Assembly (NCBI GenBank): GCA_031082185.1
Contig: JAVHLI010000003.1
Span: forward strand, 177,056-241,055
Direction: 5' to 3'
Length of the DNA: 64,000 bases
Origin: a bacterium
GTDB taxonomy: Bacteria; Sysuimicrobiota; Sysuimicrobiia; Sysuimicrobiales; Humicultoraceae
Position numbers and translations under genes: made by a program. This document shows, in pieces, positions 44,647-52,300 of this stretch. How positions within the stretch are numbered: position 1 is the stretch's first letter; each line of letters opens with the position of its first letter. Under the pieces are notes generated by a model that had not been told where the DNA came from, did no database searches, and saw nothing but the letters and a program-made list of their open reading frames with translations.

Positions 44647-45849
44647 CTAGGGGCACCGCAGGATATCCTGCGCCCACAGGCAGTCGGCGCAGGAGGGTGC
44701 GTTGCCCCAGCAGTCTTCATTGCTCGCGGCGTAGGCGCAGGCCATGCCGCAGTCCACGCAGGACGGGAAGCGGAACTCGCGCACCGTCGCCCTGAAGGTC
44801 ACGTACTCCTCAGCGGTCCAGATCTCCGCAAGAGGCCGCTCGTCCACCCGGCCCAGCACGTAGCGGCTCACCTCTTTCCGCCTTCCATAGATGTAGCACG
44901 GATAGGAGTGCATCATGGCATAGCAGGGACTCACCCCGCCGTCCCACCCGATAACCAGCGCCCGATCCTCGACGAAGCGGCAGCGCCGGGCCGCGCCCCA
45001 ACGCATGCGTGGGAGCCGGGTGATTCCCCATACCAGCCAGTCGGCCGACCTCACCGGCCAGCCCGCGGCCACCGGCAACGGCTCCGCGCGGTCGTAGAGA
45101 ATATCGCCGGCCATCTCCTGGGTATGGGGCAGGAGGTTCGTAACCAGGGCGAAGGACGCGCCCGCGACCTTTGCCAGCTCCGGCAGCCGGCTCAGTTCCT
45201 CCACGTTGCCGCGGGTTGCCACGAACTCCAGGCCGATTCGTGGAGCCATGAAGCCGCGCTCCCGCGCCAGATCTCGCATGCCCCGCACATTGTCCAGAAC
45301 CCTGTCAATGCCGTCTGCCAGCCCTGCCCGCGCGTACGCCTGGAGGTGCGCCGAATCCACGGACACGACAAGGGTGTCGAGACGGGCTTCAAGCAGGGCG
45401 TCGGCCGTGTAACGATCGAGAAGCAGTCCGTCTGTTGCCAGCGTCACACCTGCGCCTGTTGCGCTCGCACGGGCCACCATATCCACGATCCGGGGGTGCA
45501 ATAGCGGCTCCCCGAAACCGCCGAACGTGATGCGGCGGAGGTCGGGGAAGGCTCTTAGTTGCTCGATGACAAGGTCGAAGGTTTCGGAGCCCATCTCCCC
45601 GGCCCGATCGCGCCAGGCCCTGTGAATGCAGATGGCGCAGTCCAGGTTGCAGCGGCCCATGACCTCAAGGTAGATGCGGCGGGCATCCGGCCTGGCCTGC
45701 CAGAGAGAGATGCCTTCCTCGCGGGGTTCCAGGACGACCTCCGTGCCTTCGTAGCCAGGGGGCAACGTAATGCGACCGTCCTGCCCCACGACAACCCTGC
45801 CCACAGGCAGCACCCCCAGGCCGCGCCTCGAGATCGCAGCCGTGGCCAC
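44647..45849 (-). CDS. Radical SAM/SPASM protein, tungsten-cofactor oxidoreductase maturase type
   Basis: A 400-residue radical SAM protein. With the GTG start used here, the SAM-binding C-x3-C-x2-C is Cys67, Cys71, Cys74 (R-C-N-L-D-C-A-I-C). A C-terminal Cys-rich SPASM-like domain (S-C-V-D-C-G-M-A-C, then further Cys to the last residue pair C-P) should bind auxiliary 4Fe-4S clusters. Proteins of this type are found beside tungsten aldehyde oxidoreductases and named as their maturases. The AOR gene is 1.3 kb away here, separated by a phosphoesterase and zinc-ribbon gene. The start is uncertain: the open frame runs to 46482 through the opposite-strand phosphoesterase, and no strong SD is seen at the GTG of 45849 or at the next one. 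Confidence 0.8.
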   Translation of the reverse strand: MATAAISRRGLGVLPVGRVVVGQDGRITLPPGYEGTEVVLEPREEGISLWQARPDARRIYLEVMGRCNLDCAICIHRAWRDRAGEMGSETFDLVIEQLRAFPDLRRITFGGFGEPLLHPRIVDMVARASATGAGVTLATDGLLLDRYTADALLEARLDTLVVSVDSAHLQAYARAGLADGIDRVLDNVRGMRDLARERGFMAPRIGLEFVATRGNVEELSRLPELAKVAGASFALVTNLLPHTQEMAGDILYDRAEPLPVAAGWPVRSADWLVWGITRLPRMRWGAARRCRFVEDRALVIGWDGGVSPCYAMMHSYPCYIYGRRKEVSRYVLGRVDERPLAEIWTAEEYVTFRATVREFRFPSCVDCGMACAYAASNEDCWGNAPSCADCLWAQDILRCP

Positions 45850-45863
45850 AATTCTACGACTGC

Positions 45864-45914
45864 CTGCCACTCTCTTGCTCCTGCCACTCTCTTGCTCCTG
45901 CCGCTGTCTTGCTC
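45864..45914. repeat. 17-bp tandem repeat, three copies
   Basis: Three head-to-tail 17-nt units start at 45864, 45881 and 45898. Units 1 and 2 are identical and unit 3 differs at two positions. They fill the gap between the divergent radical SAM and phosphoesterase genes. On the minus strand the frame stays open through them, so they could be the 5' end of the radical SAM gene if translation starts further upstream. Confidence 0.9.
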
Positions 45915-45931
45915 TGGTATCATGGTGGCTG

Positions 45932-46513
45932 ATGCCGGCGGTTCGGATCCTTGCCTTTGCCGACCTCCACGGGCGGACGGAACGCGTCACCCGCGTTCGC
46001 GCGCTGGTAGCCGAGCACGCCCCTGATCTCGTGGTACTGTCGGGCGACCTGACCCATGTTGACAAGGGGGCTGAAGCACTCTCCCTGCTCCACACCCTTC
46101 CGGTCCCGGTCCTGGCCGTACCCGGCAACATGGACGGCCCGGGTGCGGTGGACGAGATCACGCGCCACGGCGGGCTCGCCGGTGAGATACCCAAAGCCAT
46201 TGCGGGCTTCTCCTTCGGAGGGCCGGACGTGCAGGCCGCCTGTGATGTGATCGTGACGCACGAACCGCCGCTCGGCACCCTTGACCTGACTTTCTTACGC
46301 ACGCGCGCCGGCTCGCGCATGGTGCTGGAGCTGCTGACGCGCCACCGTCCACGCGTGCTGGTATGTGGGCACATCCACGAAGCACCCGGGGTCGCACGCC
46401 TGGAGGAGACACTGGTCGTCAACTGTTCGATGGGCAACGGCAAGAACGCGGGGGCATTGATCGAGCTCTCCGAGGAGGGCACAGACGCCAGGCTCCTCGG
46501 CGACTCGGGGTAG
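45932..46513 (+). CDS. Calcineurin-like metallophosphoesterase (YfcE/MJ0936-like)
   Basis: A 193-residue metallophosphoesterase. The five short motifs of the fold are visible: F-A-D-L-H-G (about residues 8-13), G-D-L-T-H (about 38-42), G-N-M-D (about 65-68, the usual GNH/GNCD slot), V-T-H-E-P-P (about 104-109) and G-H-I-H-E (about 142-146). These bind two metal ions and cleave phosphodiesters or phosphomonoesters. The start ATG at 45932 gives M-P-A-V-R-I-L-A-F; longer upstream frame is atypical. It is the only plus-strand gene between 41.3 and 49.5 kb and is convergent with the zinc-ribbon gene, 25 nt apart. Its substrate is unknown, and its place inside the tungsten-enzyme neighbourhood may be incidental. 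Confidence 0.88.
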   Translation: MPAVRILAFADLHGRTERVTRVRALVAEHAPDLVVLSGDLTHVDKGAEALSLLHTLPVPVLAVPGNMDGPGAVDEITRHGGLAGEIPKAIAGFSFGGPDVQAACDVIVTHEPPLGTLDLTFLRTRAGSRMVLELLTRHRPRVLVCGHIHEAPGVARLEETLVVNCSMGNGKNAGALIELSEEGTDARLLGDSG

Positions 46514-46538
46514 CCGCCGCGTTCAGGCGCGCCGCGCG

Positions 46539-47189
46539 CTATTGTGTCTTAGTGCCGCAATCGGCGCAGAACTTCGCCCCGGGGGCAAGCTTGGCCCCGC
46601 ACTCCGTGCAGTGGGCTTCGACCTGGATCTTGGCGCCGCACTCCGGGCAGAACTTCGCCTTCTTGGCCAAGGCAACCCCACAGCTGGGGCAGGTTGCGCG
46701 CGCGCCTTCCCGCCAGCTCTGCTCCTTCAGCATCGAGCGGTCTTCCTCGGCCATCTTGGAGTGCGCCCAGATCTCCTCGACGGTGCGGCTGGACTGCGCC
46801 GCCGCCATCTCGACGCCCATGTCCGGTGCACACTCCTTGCACAGCCCCTTCTGTACGCTCCAGCAGTTCTTGCGGCACACCCAGGTGGAACAGCGGGGGC
46901 ACTGGATGAACTCCGGCCGTAGTTCCGCCATGGCTTCCGTGAAGGCCGCGTCATGGGCCTTCTCCCAGCTCGCCGACCGAACGCGCTCCGAGAGGTCCGC
47001 CGCCCTGCCGAAGACCCCCCCGAACAGACTGCTGGCGGCGTCCATCGCACCGGTGACCGTGCCGGTTACGGATGCCCGAAACGGGGTGCGAAAGCCGGTT
47101 CCGCACCGGTTGCAGGCAACCTCGAACTGGAAGCCCCTATTGGTGCTCAGGTCGGAGTAGTTGCTGGTGAACTCGATCTTCTCGCTCAT
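46539..47189 (-). CDS. Zinc-ribbon protein coupled to the tungsten AOR
   Basis: A 216-residue protein of no named family. It has several Cys pairs: C-N-R-C near residue 26, C-P-R-C then C-R-K-N-C and C-K-E-C in the middle (about 97-120), and two C-terminal zinc-ribbon units (C-P-S-C ... C-P-E-C and C-T-E-C ... C-A-D-C). The spacing fits zinc ribbons rather than ferredoxin clusters. A helical segment with Ala/Glu/Met separates the groups. The ATG overlaps the AOR stop by 4 nt, so it is made with that enzyme. This tight coupling suggests a role in assembly or partner binding of the AOR, not electron transfer in the ferredoxin sense. It could also be a generic double-zinc-ribbon protein. Confidence 0.78.
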   Translation of the reverse strand: MSEKIEFTSNYSDLSTNRGFQFEVACNRCGTGFRTPFRASVTGTVTGAMDAASSLFGGVFGRAADLSERVRSASWEKAHDAAFTEAMAELRPEFIQCPRCSTWVCRKNCWSVQKGLCKECAPDMGVEMAAAQSSRTVEEIWAHSKMAEEDRSMLKEQSWREGARATCPSCGVALAKKAKFCPECGAKIQVEAHCTECGAKLAPGAKFCADCGTKTQ

Positions 47190-49096
47190 GCGATCACCCC
47201 TCCATCGATGCGCATCGCCGTATCAGCCGCCCAGCCGATACCCAGCTCCAGCATCTTGCCGCGGGTGGGCACGCCTGTCTCCTCATCCCAACCCATCATC
47301 GCGTAGAAGGTGCGGACGGCGTGGCCGAACTTCTCGGCATCAATGCCGCCGTTCTTCAAGGCGCCCGCGCGGGTGGGGCCGAACATCCGCTTGGGCAGGC
47401 TGTCCTGGGTTGAGGTGATCCCCTCGCGTAGGTTGAACAGGCGTCCCAAGGTGGCGACCCGCTCGCCCAGCTTCACTGCCTCATGCGTGGTGTACGACCA
47501 GCCTGTGGCGGCACGCACTATCTCCACCAGCTCGTCCACGCTCCACGGCACGAACTGGCAGCAGACCACGGAATCGAGGAAGAGGTTCCACAGGTGGGAT
47601 GCCTTCTGAGACGCGACCTTCTCGTCCGACAGGTCGTTGGCGGGCAGGGGCCGGGTGGCTCCCATGCCCCGCAGGTGTTCGAATGAGGGCGAGTTCATGG
47701 TGTAGCCGGTGTCGTGCATGCCGGAGCAGTGATCGGCTCCTTGCGCCCCCACGGCATAGATGAGACCCAGACCCTGCTTGACGCGAGGCTCGTGCATGGG
47801 GATCTCCAGGCCCTTGACGTGCATGGCGAACGCGTCGGCGCCCCGTCCCAGCTTTTCGGCCGCCCGCTTCGTGCCCTCGGCCAGAAGATCGCCCAGGCCC
47901 CGGCGACGGGCAATCATCTCCACCATTTGCAGCATCGCCTCGGCGTTGCCAAACTTGAGCTCGATGCCGTCGGTATCACTGGTGGTGAGAATCCCATTCT
48001 CGAAGCACTCCATGGCGAAACCAATGGAGACGCCCAGAGAGATGGAGTCCAGGCCGTAGAGGTTGGCCAGTTCGTTGGCCTTGGTGATTGAGGCCAGGTC
48101 GTCCACGCCGCAGAGAGGCCCCAGGGCAACCAGGGACTCGTACTCAGGCCCGCCGTTGCGGCGGTTGACGTTCCAGGGCTCGCCGATCTCCACCACCTTC
48201 TTGCAGCGAACGCCACAGGCGGCGCAGGCCTCCATGCCCACACCGTAGGTCTCGAGGACCGCGTTGGCAGTGACCTTGGCAGTGCCCTCGAAGGAGTTGA
48301 CGCCGAAGTTGTAGGAGGGCAGGTTGCCTATCTCGTTACCCGCCAGCATCATGGCGGCGCCGCCGGTGCCTCTCTCGTGGAGGTTCTTGGCGAATCCAAG
48401 GGGGTTGTCGGCGAAACCCTTGTTCATCATAGAGGTCAACTGGTGGATTCTGGCGGGATCGGCCACCTCAGGATTCCAGCGGCCGCTGGCGGCGATGGCC
48501 TTCAGGTTCTTGGAACCCATGACCGCACCCAGCCCTCCGCGGCCGACGGCATCTTTGAGATCGTTCATGATGCAGGCGAAGCGGACCAGGTTCTCGCCCG
48601 GGGGGCCGATGGCGGCAGTGCGAATTGTCTTCTCCCCTAACTCGAGGGCTATGGCATCCTGGGTCTCCAGGACCGTCTTGCCCCACAGGTGCGAGGCGTC
48701 CCGGATCTCTACCTTCTGGTCGCTCACCAGGAGGTAGACGGGCCGGTCGGCTTTCCCCTCCACGATGACGGCGTCGTAGCCGGCCTTCTTGAGGGCCATT
48801 GGGAAGAAACCGCCCCCCTCGCTCTTGGAATACCCTCCTGTGAGCGGAGACTTGGCGCCCACGCAGTTGCGGGTGGCGCCCGGCATGGCCAGGCCGGTCA
48901 TCGGGCCGAGGGCGAAGACCAGCTTGTTCTGGGGGTCGAAGGCGTCTATGCCTCGGGGCACCTCCTTGAACAGGTAGTAGGAAACGAAGCCGGCGCCTCC
49001 CAGGTAGGTGCGGTAGAACTCCTCGTCGGGCTGGTCCACCTGGATCGTGCCAGAGGTCAGATCTACCCTGAGGACTTTGCCGGCAAACCCGCGCAT
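47186..49096 (-). CDS. Aldehyde:ferredoxin oxidoreductase (tungsten-pterin family)
   Basis: A 636-residue AOR-family enzyme that oxidises aldehydes to acids using a tungsten bis-pterin cofactor and a 4Fe-4S cluster. Key features: C-A-A-C-G-V-R-C gives Cys291, Cys294, Cys298, and the fourth ligand comes from D-S-V-V-C-C (Cys512 or Cys513). D-S-I-S at 350-353 is a pterin-binding motif, and H-E-P-R at 435-438 carries the conserved His near the metal. The N-terminal G-A-K-S-P-L-T-G-G segment is also typical. A MoaD-like protein gene lies 28 nt upstream and a zinc-ribbon gene is translationally coupled downstream. Together with a nearby radical SAM/SPASM protein the locus resembles known tungsten-enzyme clusters. 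The physiological aldehyde is not evident. Confidence 0.93.
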   Translation of the reverse strand: MRGFAGKVLRVDLTSGTIQVDQPDEEFYRTYLGGAGFVSYYLFKEVPRGIDAFDPQNKLVFALGPMTGLAMPGATRNCVGAKSPLTGGYSKSEGGGFFPMALKKAGYDAVIVEGKADRPVYLLVSDQKVEIRDASHLWGKTVLETQDAIALELGEKTIRTAAIGPPGENLVRFACIMNDLKDAVGRGGLGAVMGSKNLKAIAASGRWNPEVADPARIHQLTSMMNKGFADNPLGFAKNLHERGTGGAAMMLAGNEIGNLPSYNFGVNSFEGTAKVTANAVLETYGVGMEACAACGVRCKKVVEIGEPWNVNRRNGGPEYESLVALGPLCGVDDLASITKANELANLYGLDSISLGVSIGFAMECFENGILTTSDTDGIELKFGNAEAMLQMVEMIARRRGLGDLLAEGTKRAAEKLGRGADAFAMHVKGLEIPMHEPRVKQGLGLIYAVGAQGADHCSGMHDTGYTMNSPSFEHLRGMGATRPLPANDLSDEKVASQKASHLWNLFLDSVVCCQFVPWSVDELVEIVRAATGWSYTTHEAVKLGERVATLGRLFNLREGITSTQDSLPKRMFGPTRAGALKNGGIDAEKFGHAVRTFYAMMGWDEETGVPTRGKMLELGIGWAADTAMRIDGGVIA

Positions 49097-49124
49097 CGTT
49101 GTAGCCTCCCTGATTGATCAGTGA

Positions 49125-49370
49125 TCAGGCCGACTGACAGCCCCCTGCGATGGGGACGAACACCAAAAGGGAATCCCCATCGTTGAGCAGGTGTTCAGCA
49201 TACACTAGCTGACCGGAGATGCTGGCGTTCCACGGCTCGTCGTCCGGCACACCCACGGCGCGAAGGGCATCGGCCACCGTGCTGCCGGGGGGCAGGTCAA
49301 GCGTCGTGGAGCGCCGGCCCTTGGGCAAGCGATTGCGGAGCGGGCTCATCACCTCGATCGTGATCCGCAT
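49125..49370 (-). CDS. MoaD/ThiS-like ubiquitin-fold protein with four-residue tail after Gly-Gly
   Basis: An 81-residue beta-grasp protein. Beta strands (I-T-I-E-V), the P-P-G-S-T-V-A-D-A-L helix and the D-G-D-S-L-L-V-F-V-P-I-A-G-G end are as in MoaD. In MoaD and ThiS the Gly-Gly pair is the last residue pair and carries the thiocarboxylate. Here Gly76-Gly77 is followed by C-Q-S-A. The stop codon is unambiguous. It sits 28 nt upstream of the AOR gene on the same strand, as in other AOR loci where a dedicated MoaD feeds pterin synthesis. Either the tail is cleaved, or the protein is not used as a normal sulfur carrier. The gene may be the first of the AOR transcript. Confidence 0.83.
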   Translation of the reverse strand: MRITIEVMSPLRNRLPKGRRSTTLDLPPGSTVADALRAVGVPDDEPWNASISGQLVYAEHLLNDGDSLLVFVPIAGGCQSA

Positions 49371-49552
49371 GACCTAGCGTGCAGGTTGAGCGTTCATCCG
49401 TGACACTGGGCCTCACCCGTTCCCACTCCTGGAGCCGCTGCTAGGACTCTTCGACCATGGAGGTCAAAATCCCCCAACGCGTTATTGCCGGCGGGAGCGG
49501 AGCACCACTCCGCCGAACCTACACCGCGCACACATTCCGGAGGTGGGTATCG

Positions 49553-50659
49553 TTGCAGATCACGCAGATCGAGATCTACGGATACGACCTGCACTATGTC
49601 CACGGCGACTACGTGATGTCCGGCGGCCGCATCGTGCGGGCGTTGCCGTCTACCGTGGTGAAGGTGACGACCGACCAGGGGATCGCCGGCTGGAGCGAGG
49701 TCTGCCCGCTGGGCCAGACCTACCTGCCCGGGTTCGCGGGAGGCGCCCGGGCGGCGCTGCGCGAACTCGCGCCCGCGCTCATCGGCGCCGACCCTGGAAA
49801 CCTGGCCCTAATCAACGAGCGGATGGACAGCGTGCTGCGCGGCCACGCGTATGCCAAGAGCCCGGTAGACGTGGCCTGCTGGGATATCCTGGGCAAGACC
49901 ACCGGGTTGCCGGTTGCCACGTTGTTGGGAGGCCAGCGGCGGGATAGGTACCCGCTGTACATGGCGGTCCCGCTCGGAAGCGCCCAGGAGATGGCCGCGT
50001 ACGTCCAGGCACGCCGGGCCGAGGGCATCCACCGATTCCAGCTGAAGATCGGCGGCGATCCGCTTCAGGACGCGGCCCGCGTGCGGCACGTTGTCGAGGT
50101 CACCGATGCGGATGACGTCATCATCGCCGACGCCAACGGAGGGTGGCGCCTTCAGGACGCCATCGTCGCGGCCCGTCTGCTCGAACCGCTGCCGCGCGTG
50201 TATCTGGAGCAACCGTGCCCAACGCTGGAGGAATGTATCACCGTCCGCAAGGTTACGACGTTGCCGATGATCTATGACGAAATCGTCACGGATGTGCCGT
50301 CGCTCCTGGCCGCCGTGCAGCAGGGCGGCGCCGGAGGCGTCAATCTCAAGATCAGCAGGGTCGGCGGCCTGACCAAGGCCCGGTTGATTCGCGACGTGTG
50401 CGAAGCGCTCGGGGTGTCGCTGACAATCGAAGATACCTGGGGCGGAGACCTGGTCACGGCGGCCGTGAGCCACCTTGCCGCAAGCGTGCGGCCTGAGGCG
50501 CTCTTCACCGTGTCGTTCATGAATGACTGGACAAAGGAACACGTCGCGGGCTACCGGCCGCGCTCTCAAGACGGCTGGGGCGGACCCGCACCGGGTCCTG
50601 GCCTCGGCGTCGAGGTGGACATCCGGACGCTCGGCGAACCGCTGTACGTGGCGCGCTAG
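49553..50659 (+). CDS. Enolase-superfamily (mandelate racemase/muconate lactonizing type) enzyme, HpbD/c3HypD-like
   Basis: A 368-residue enolase superfamily enzyme. The metal ligands are Asp193 (A-D-A-N), Glu219 (L-E-Q-P) and Asp242 (Y-D-E-I). The catalytic lysine pair is Lys165 (Q-L-K-I-G-G) and Lys266 (L-K-I-S-R-V-G-G), the arrangement for abstracting an alpha proton on either face of a carboxylate, as in racemases, epimerases and dehydratases. It looks closest to the 4-hydroxyproline betaine epimerase/cis-3-hydroxyproline dehydratase group. The start is TTG at 49553: GGAGGTGG lies about 6 nt upstream and the family length is reached. The ATG at 49457 would add 32 atypical residues. It is convergent with the HypD operon, which makes a hydroxyproline-related substrate tempting but unproved. 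Confidence 0.82.
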   Translation: MQITQIEIYGYDLHYVHGDYVMSGGRIVRALPSTVVKVTTDQGIAGWSEVCPLGQTYLPGFAGGARAALRELAPALIGADPGNLALINERMDSVLRGHAYAKSPVDVACWDILGKTTGLPVATLLGGQRRDRYPLYMAVPLGSAQEMAAYVQARRAEGIHRFQLKIGGDPLQDAARVRHVVEVTDADDVIIADANGGWRLQDAIVAARLLEPLPRVYLEQPCPTLEECITVRKVTTLPMIYDEIVTDVPSLLAAVQQGGAGGVNLKISRVGGLTKARLIRDVCEALGVSLTIEDTWGGDLVTAAVSHLAASVRPEALFTVSFMNDWTKEHVAGYRPRSQDGWGGPAPGPGLGVEVDIRTLGEPLYVAR

Positions 50660-50660
50660 A

Positions 50661-50688
50661 AGGGGGGAGGCCTGTGCGCCTCCCCCCT
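50661..50688. terminator. Hairpin between convergent genes
   Basis: Perfect 11-bp stem (arms 50661-50671 and 50678-50688, loop CTGTGC) directly after the stop of the enolase-superfamily gene and 36 nt from the end of the convergent binding-protein gene. No U-run follows on either strand, so it may act as a bidirectional stop aided by Rho or as a 3'-end stabiliser. Confidence 0.6.
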
Positions 50689-50724
50689 CTGCTTCCGCGT
50701 TCCCACCAGTACCGGAGCGATCCG

Positions 50725-52284
50725 CTACCGTCGCAGCCAGGCCTTGTGCGCCATGACGCGCTCCGCCGGATGAATGATCAGGCCCTGCGCGGCGTGGCGT
50801 ATGCCGGTGACCTGTGCCTCGCTGTGCAGGAAGAGCCAGGGCGCGTCGTCCATGATGACGCGCATGGCATCAGCATAGATCTTGTCGCGCTCGCCCTGGT
50901 CAACGGTCCTCCGGCCCAGGTCAAGCAGGGCATCCACACGTTCATTCTTGTAGAAGCCCCGGTTGTTGGAAGCCGGTGCCCACTGCGACGAGTGGAACAG
51001 GGCGTAGAGCCCGTAGTCCGCGTCGCCCGTCACGGTGCCCCAACCGATCATGTACATCTGAGTCTCGTTCTCTGGCTGCGGCCGGCTCGTGAAGGCCAGG
51101 TAGGCGCCCCACTCCATCGTCCTCAACTCGAGCTCTATCCCTACCCGGCGCACTAACCCCTGGATACCGGCGGCTATCTCCGCATCGCGGATGTAGCGCC
51201 CGGACGGATGATGGAAGACGGCGCGCAAGGGTCGGGCTCGGCTGAACCCTGCCTCGCGCAGCAGCGCCTCGGCCCGGTCCAGGTCCCAATCATAGGTCAT
51301 CGTCTTGGAATATCCCTCGACGTTGGGTGGGATGGGCGCATCGGAGACCCGGGCGGTGCCGTTCAGGACGCTGCTGACTATTGCGCGCTTGTTGACCGCG
51401 TAGTTTAGTGCCTGGCGGAGGCGCCGGTCGTTGAACGGCGGGCGGGTCACATTGAACCCGACAAAGATCGTGCGGAGACTCTCGGACACCAGCACGCCTA
51501 GGTCCCGGTGGCCCTTGAGCCGGTCGATCTCGCGCGGGGGCACCCGGACGGCCACATGGATCGAGCCGGCCTCCATCGCCGCCAGCCGCGCTCCGTCGTC
51601 CGGGATCACGCGGAACTGCACCTCGTCAACAAAGGCCTTCTCTCCCCAGTAGTCGTCGTTGCGCGTCACCACGACGCGGTCGCCGCGGATCCATTCCTTG
51701 AACTTGAACGAACCGGTCCCCACCGGCTGCCGGGCGTAGTCGGCGCCCAGCCGGCGAATGGCCGTCGGGCTCTGCATTCCCACCGCACTGTGCGTTAGGT
51801 GGGCCAGCAGTGGTGCAAACGGAACACTGGTGACCAATCTGATCGTCATGGAGTCTACCACGGTGACGCTCGTGATGCGGTCGATCAGGAACCGGAACGG
51901 CGCCCGCGTGGCAGGATCAAGCATCCGGTCGAGGTTGAACTTGGCCGCTTCAGCGTCAAACGGGGTCCCGTCATGGAATCGTACTCCGGGCCGGAGCCGC
52001 AGCGTCCGCGTAAGCCCGTCTGGGGACACCGTGTGCGAGGCGACCAGTGTGGGTTGGATCTTGCCTTCGGGCGTGAGCTCGAAGAGCCCCTCGACCATGT
52101 GTTCCAATATGGCGAAGCTCGGTGCGTCCACGGCGATTGGCGAGTCGAGCACCACCGCGTCCGTACCGGACGCGATGATGAGCGCTCCGCCGCGCGTGGG
52201 GGTCACGGCCGGAGCGGCCAAAGCGGAAACGCCCAGCGCCCCGGTCAATGCGATCGTCGCAAGAGCGGTCAGGAATCTACGCAT
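50725..52284 (-). CDS. ABC transporter substrate-binding protein, family 5 (peptide/nickel type)
   Basis: A 519-residue periplasmic binding protein (DppA/OppA-type, SBP_bac_5). A signal peptide covers residues 1-24 (hydrophobic T-A-L-A-T-I-A-L-T-G-A-L-G-V-S-A-L-A-A). The family motif around residues 58-100 (S-F-A-I-L-E-H-M-V-E-G-L-F-E-L, L-R-P-G-V-R-F-H-D-G-T-P-F) and the Y-A-V-N-K-R-A-I segment are present. It starts 16 nt after hypD, so it is made in the same transcript. No permease or ATPase gene is next to it, hence the transporter must borrow a membrane part from elsewhere. The link with a hydroxyproline dehydratase suggests hydroxyproline-containing peptides as ligand; this is inferred from position only. 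Confidence 0.9.
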   Translation of the reverse strand: MRRFLTALATIALTGALGVSALAAPAVTPTRGGALIIASGTDAVVLDSPIAVDAPSFAILEHMVEGLFELTPEGKIQPTLVASHTVSPDGLTRTLRLRPGVRFHDGTPFDAEAAKFNLDRMLDPATRAPFRFLIDRITSVTVVDSMTIRLVTSVPFAPLLAHLTHSAVGMQSPTAIRRLGADYARQPVGTGSFKFKEWIRGDRVVVTRNDDYWGEKAFVDEVQFRVIPDDGARLAAMEAGSIHVAVRVPPREIDRLKGHRDLGVLVSESLRTIFVGFNVTRPPFNDRRLRQALNYAVNKRAIVSSVLNGTARVSDAPIPPNVEGYSKTMTYDWDLDRAEALLREAGFSRARPLRAVFHHPSGRYIRDAEIAAGIQGLVRRVGIELELRTMEWGAYLAFTSRPQPENETQMYMIGWGTVTGDADYGLYALFHSSQWAPASNNRGFYKNERVDALLDLGRRTVDQGERDKIYADAMRVIMDDAPWLFLHSEAQVTGIRHAAQGLIIHPAERVMAHKAWLRR

Positions 52285-52300
52285 GCGATCTGATCCCTCC

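Noticed and set aside
45864..45914. CRISPR-like array
   Set aside because: The 17-bp units are directly adjacent with no spacers; it is a simple tandem repeat. No CRISPR array or cas gene was found in the window.
45850..46482. Extended 5' end of the radical SAM gene (frame to 46482)
   Set aside because: It would run through the opposite-strand phosphoesterase gene with low-complexity residues. The conserved part starts near 45849.
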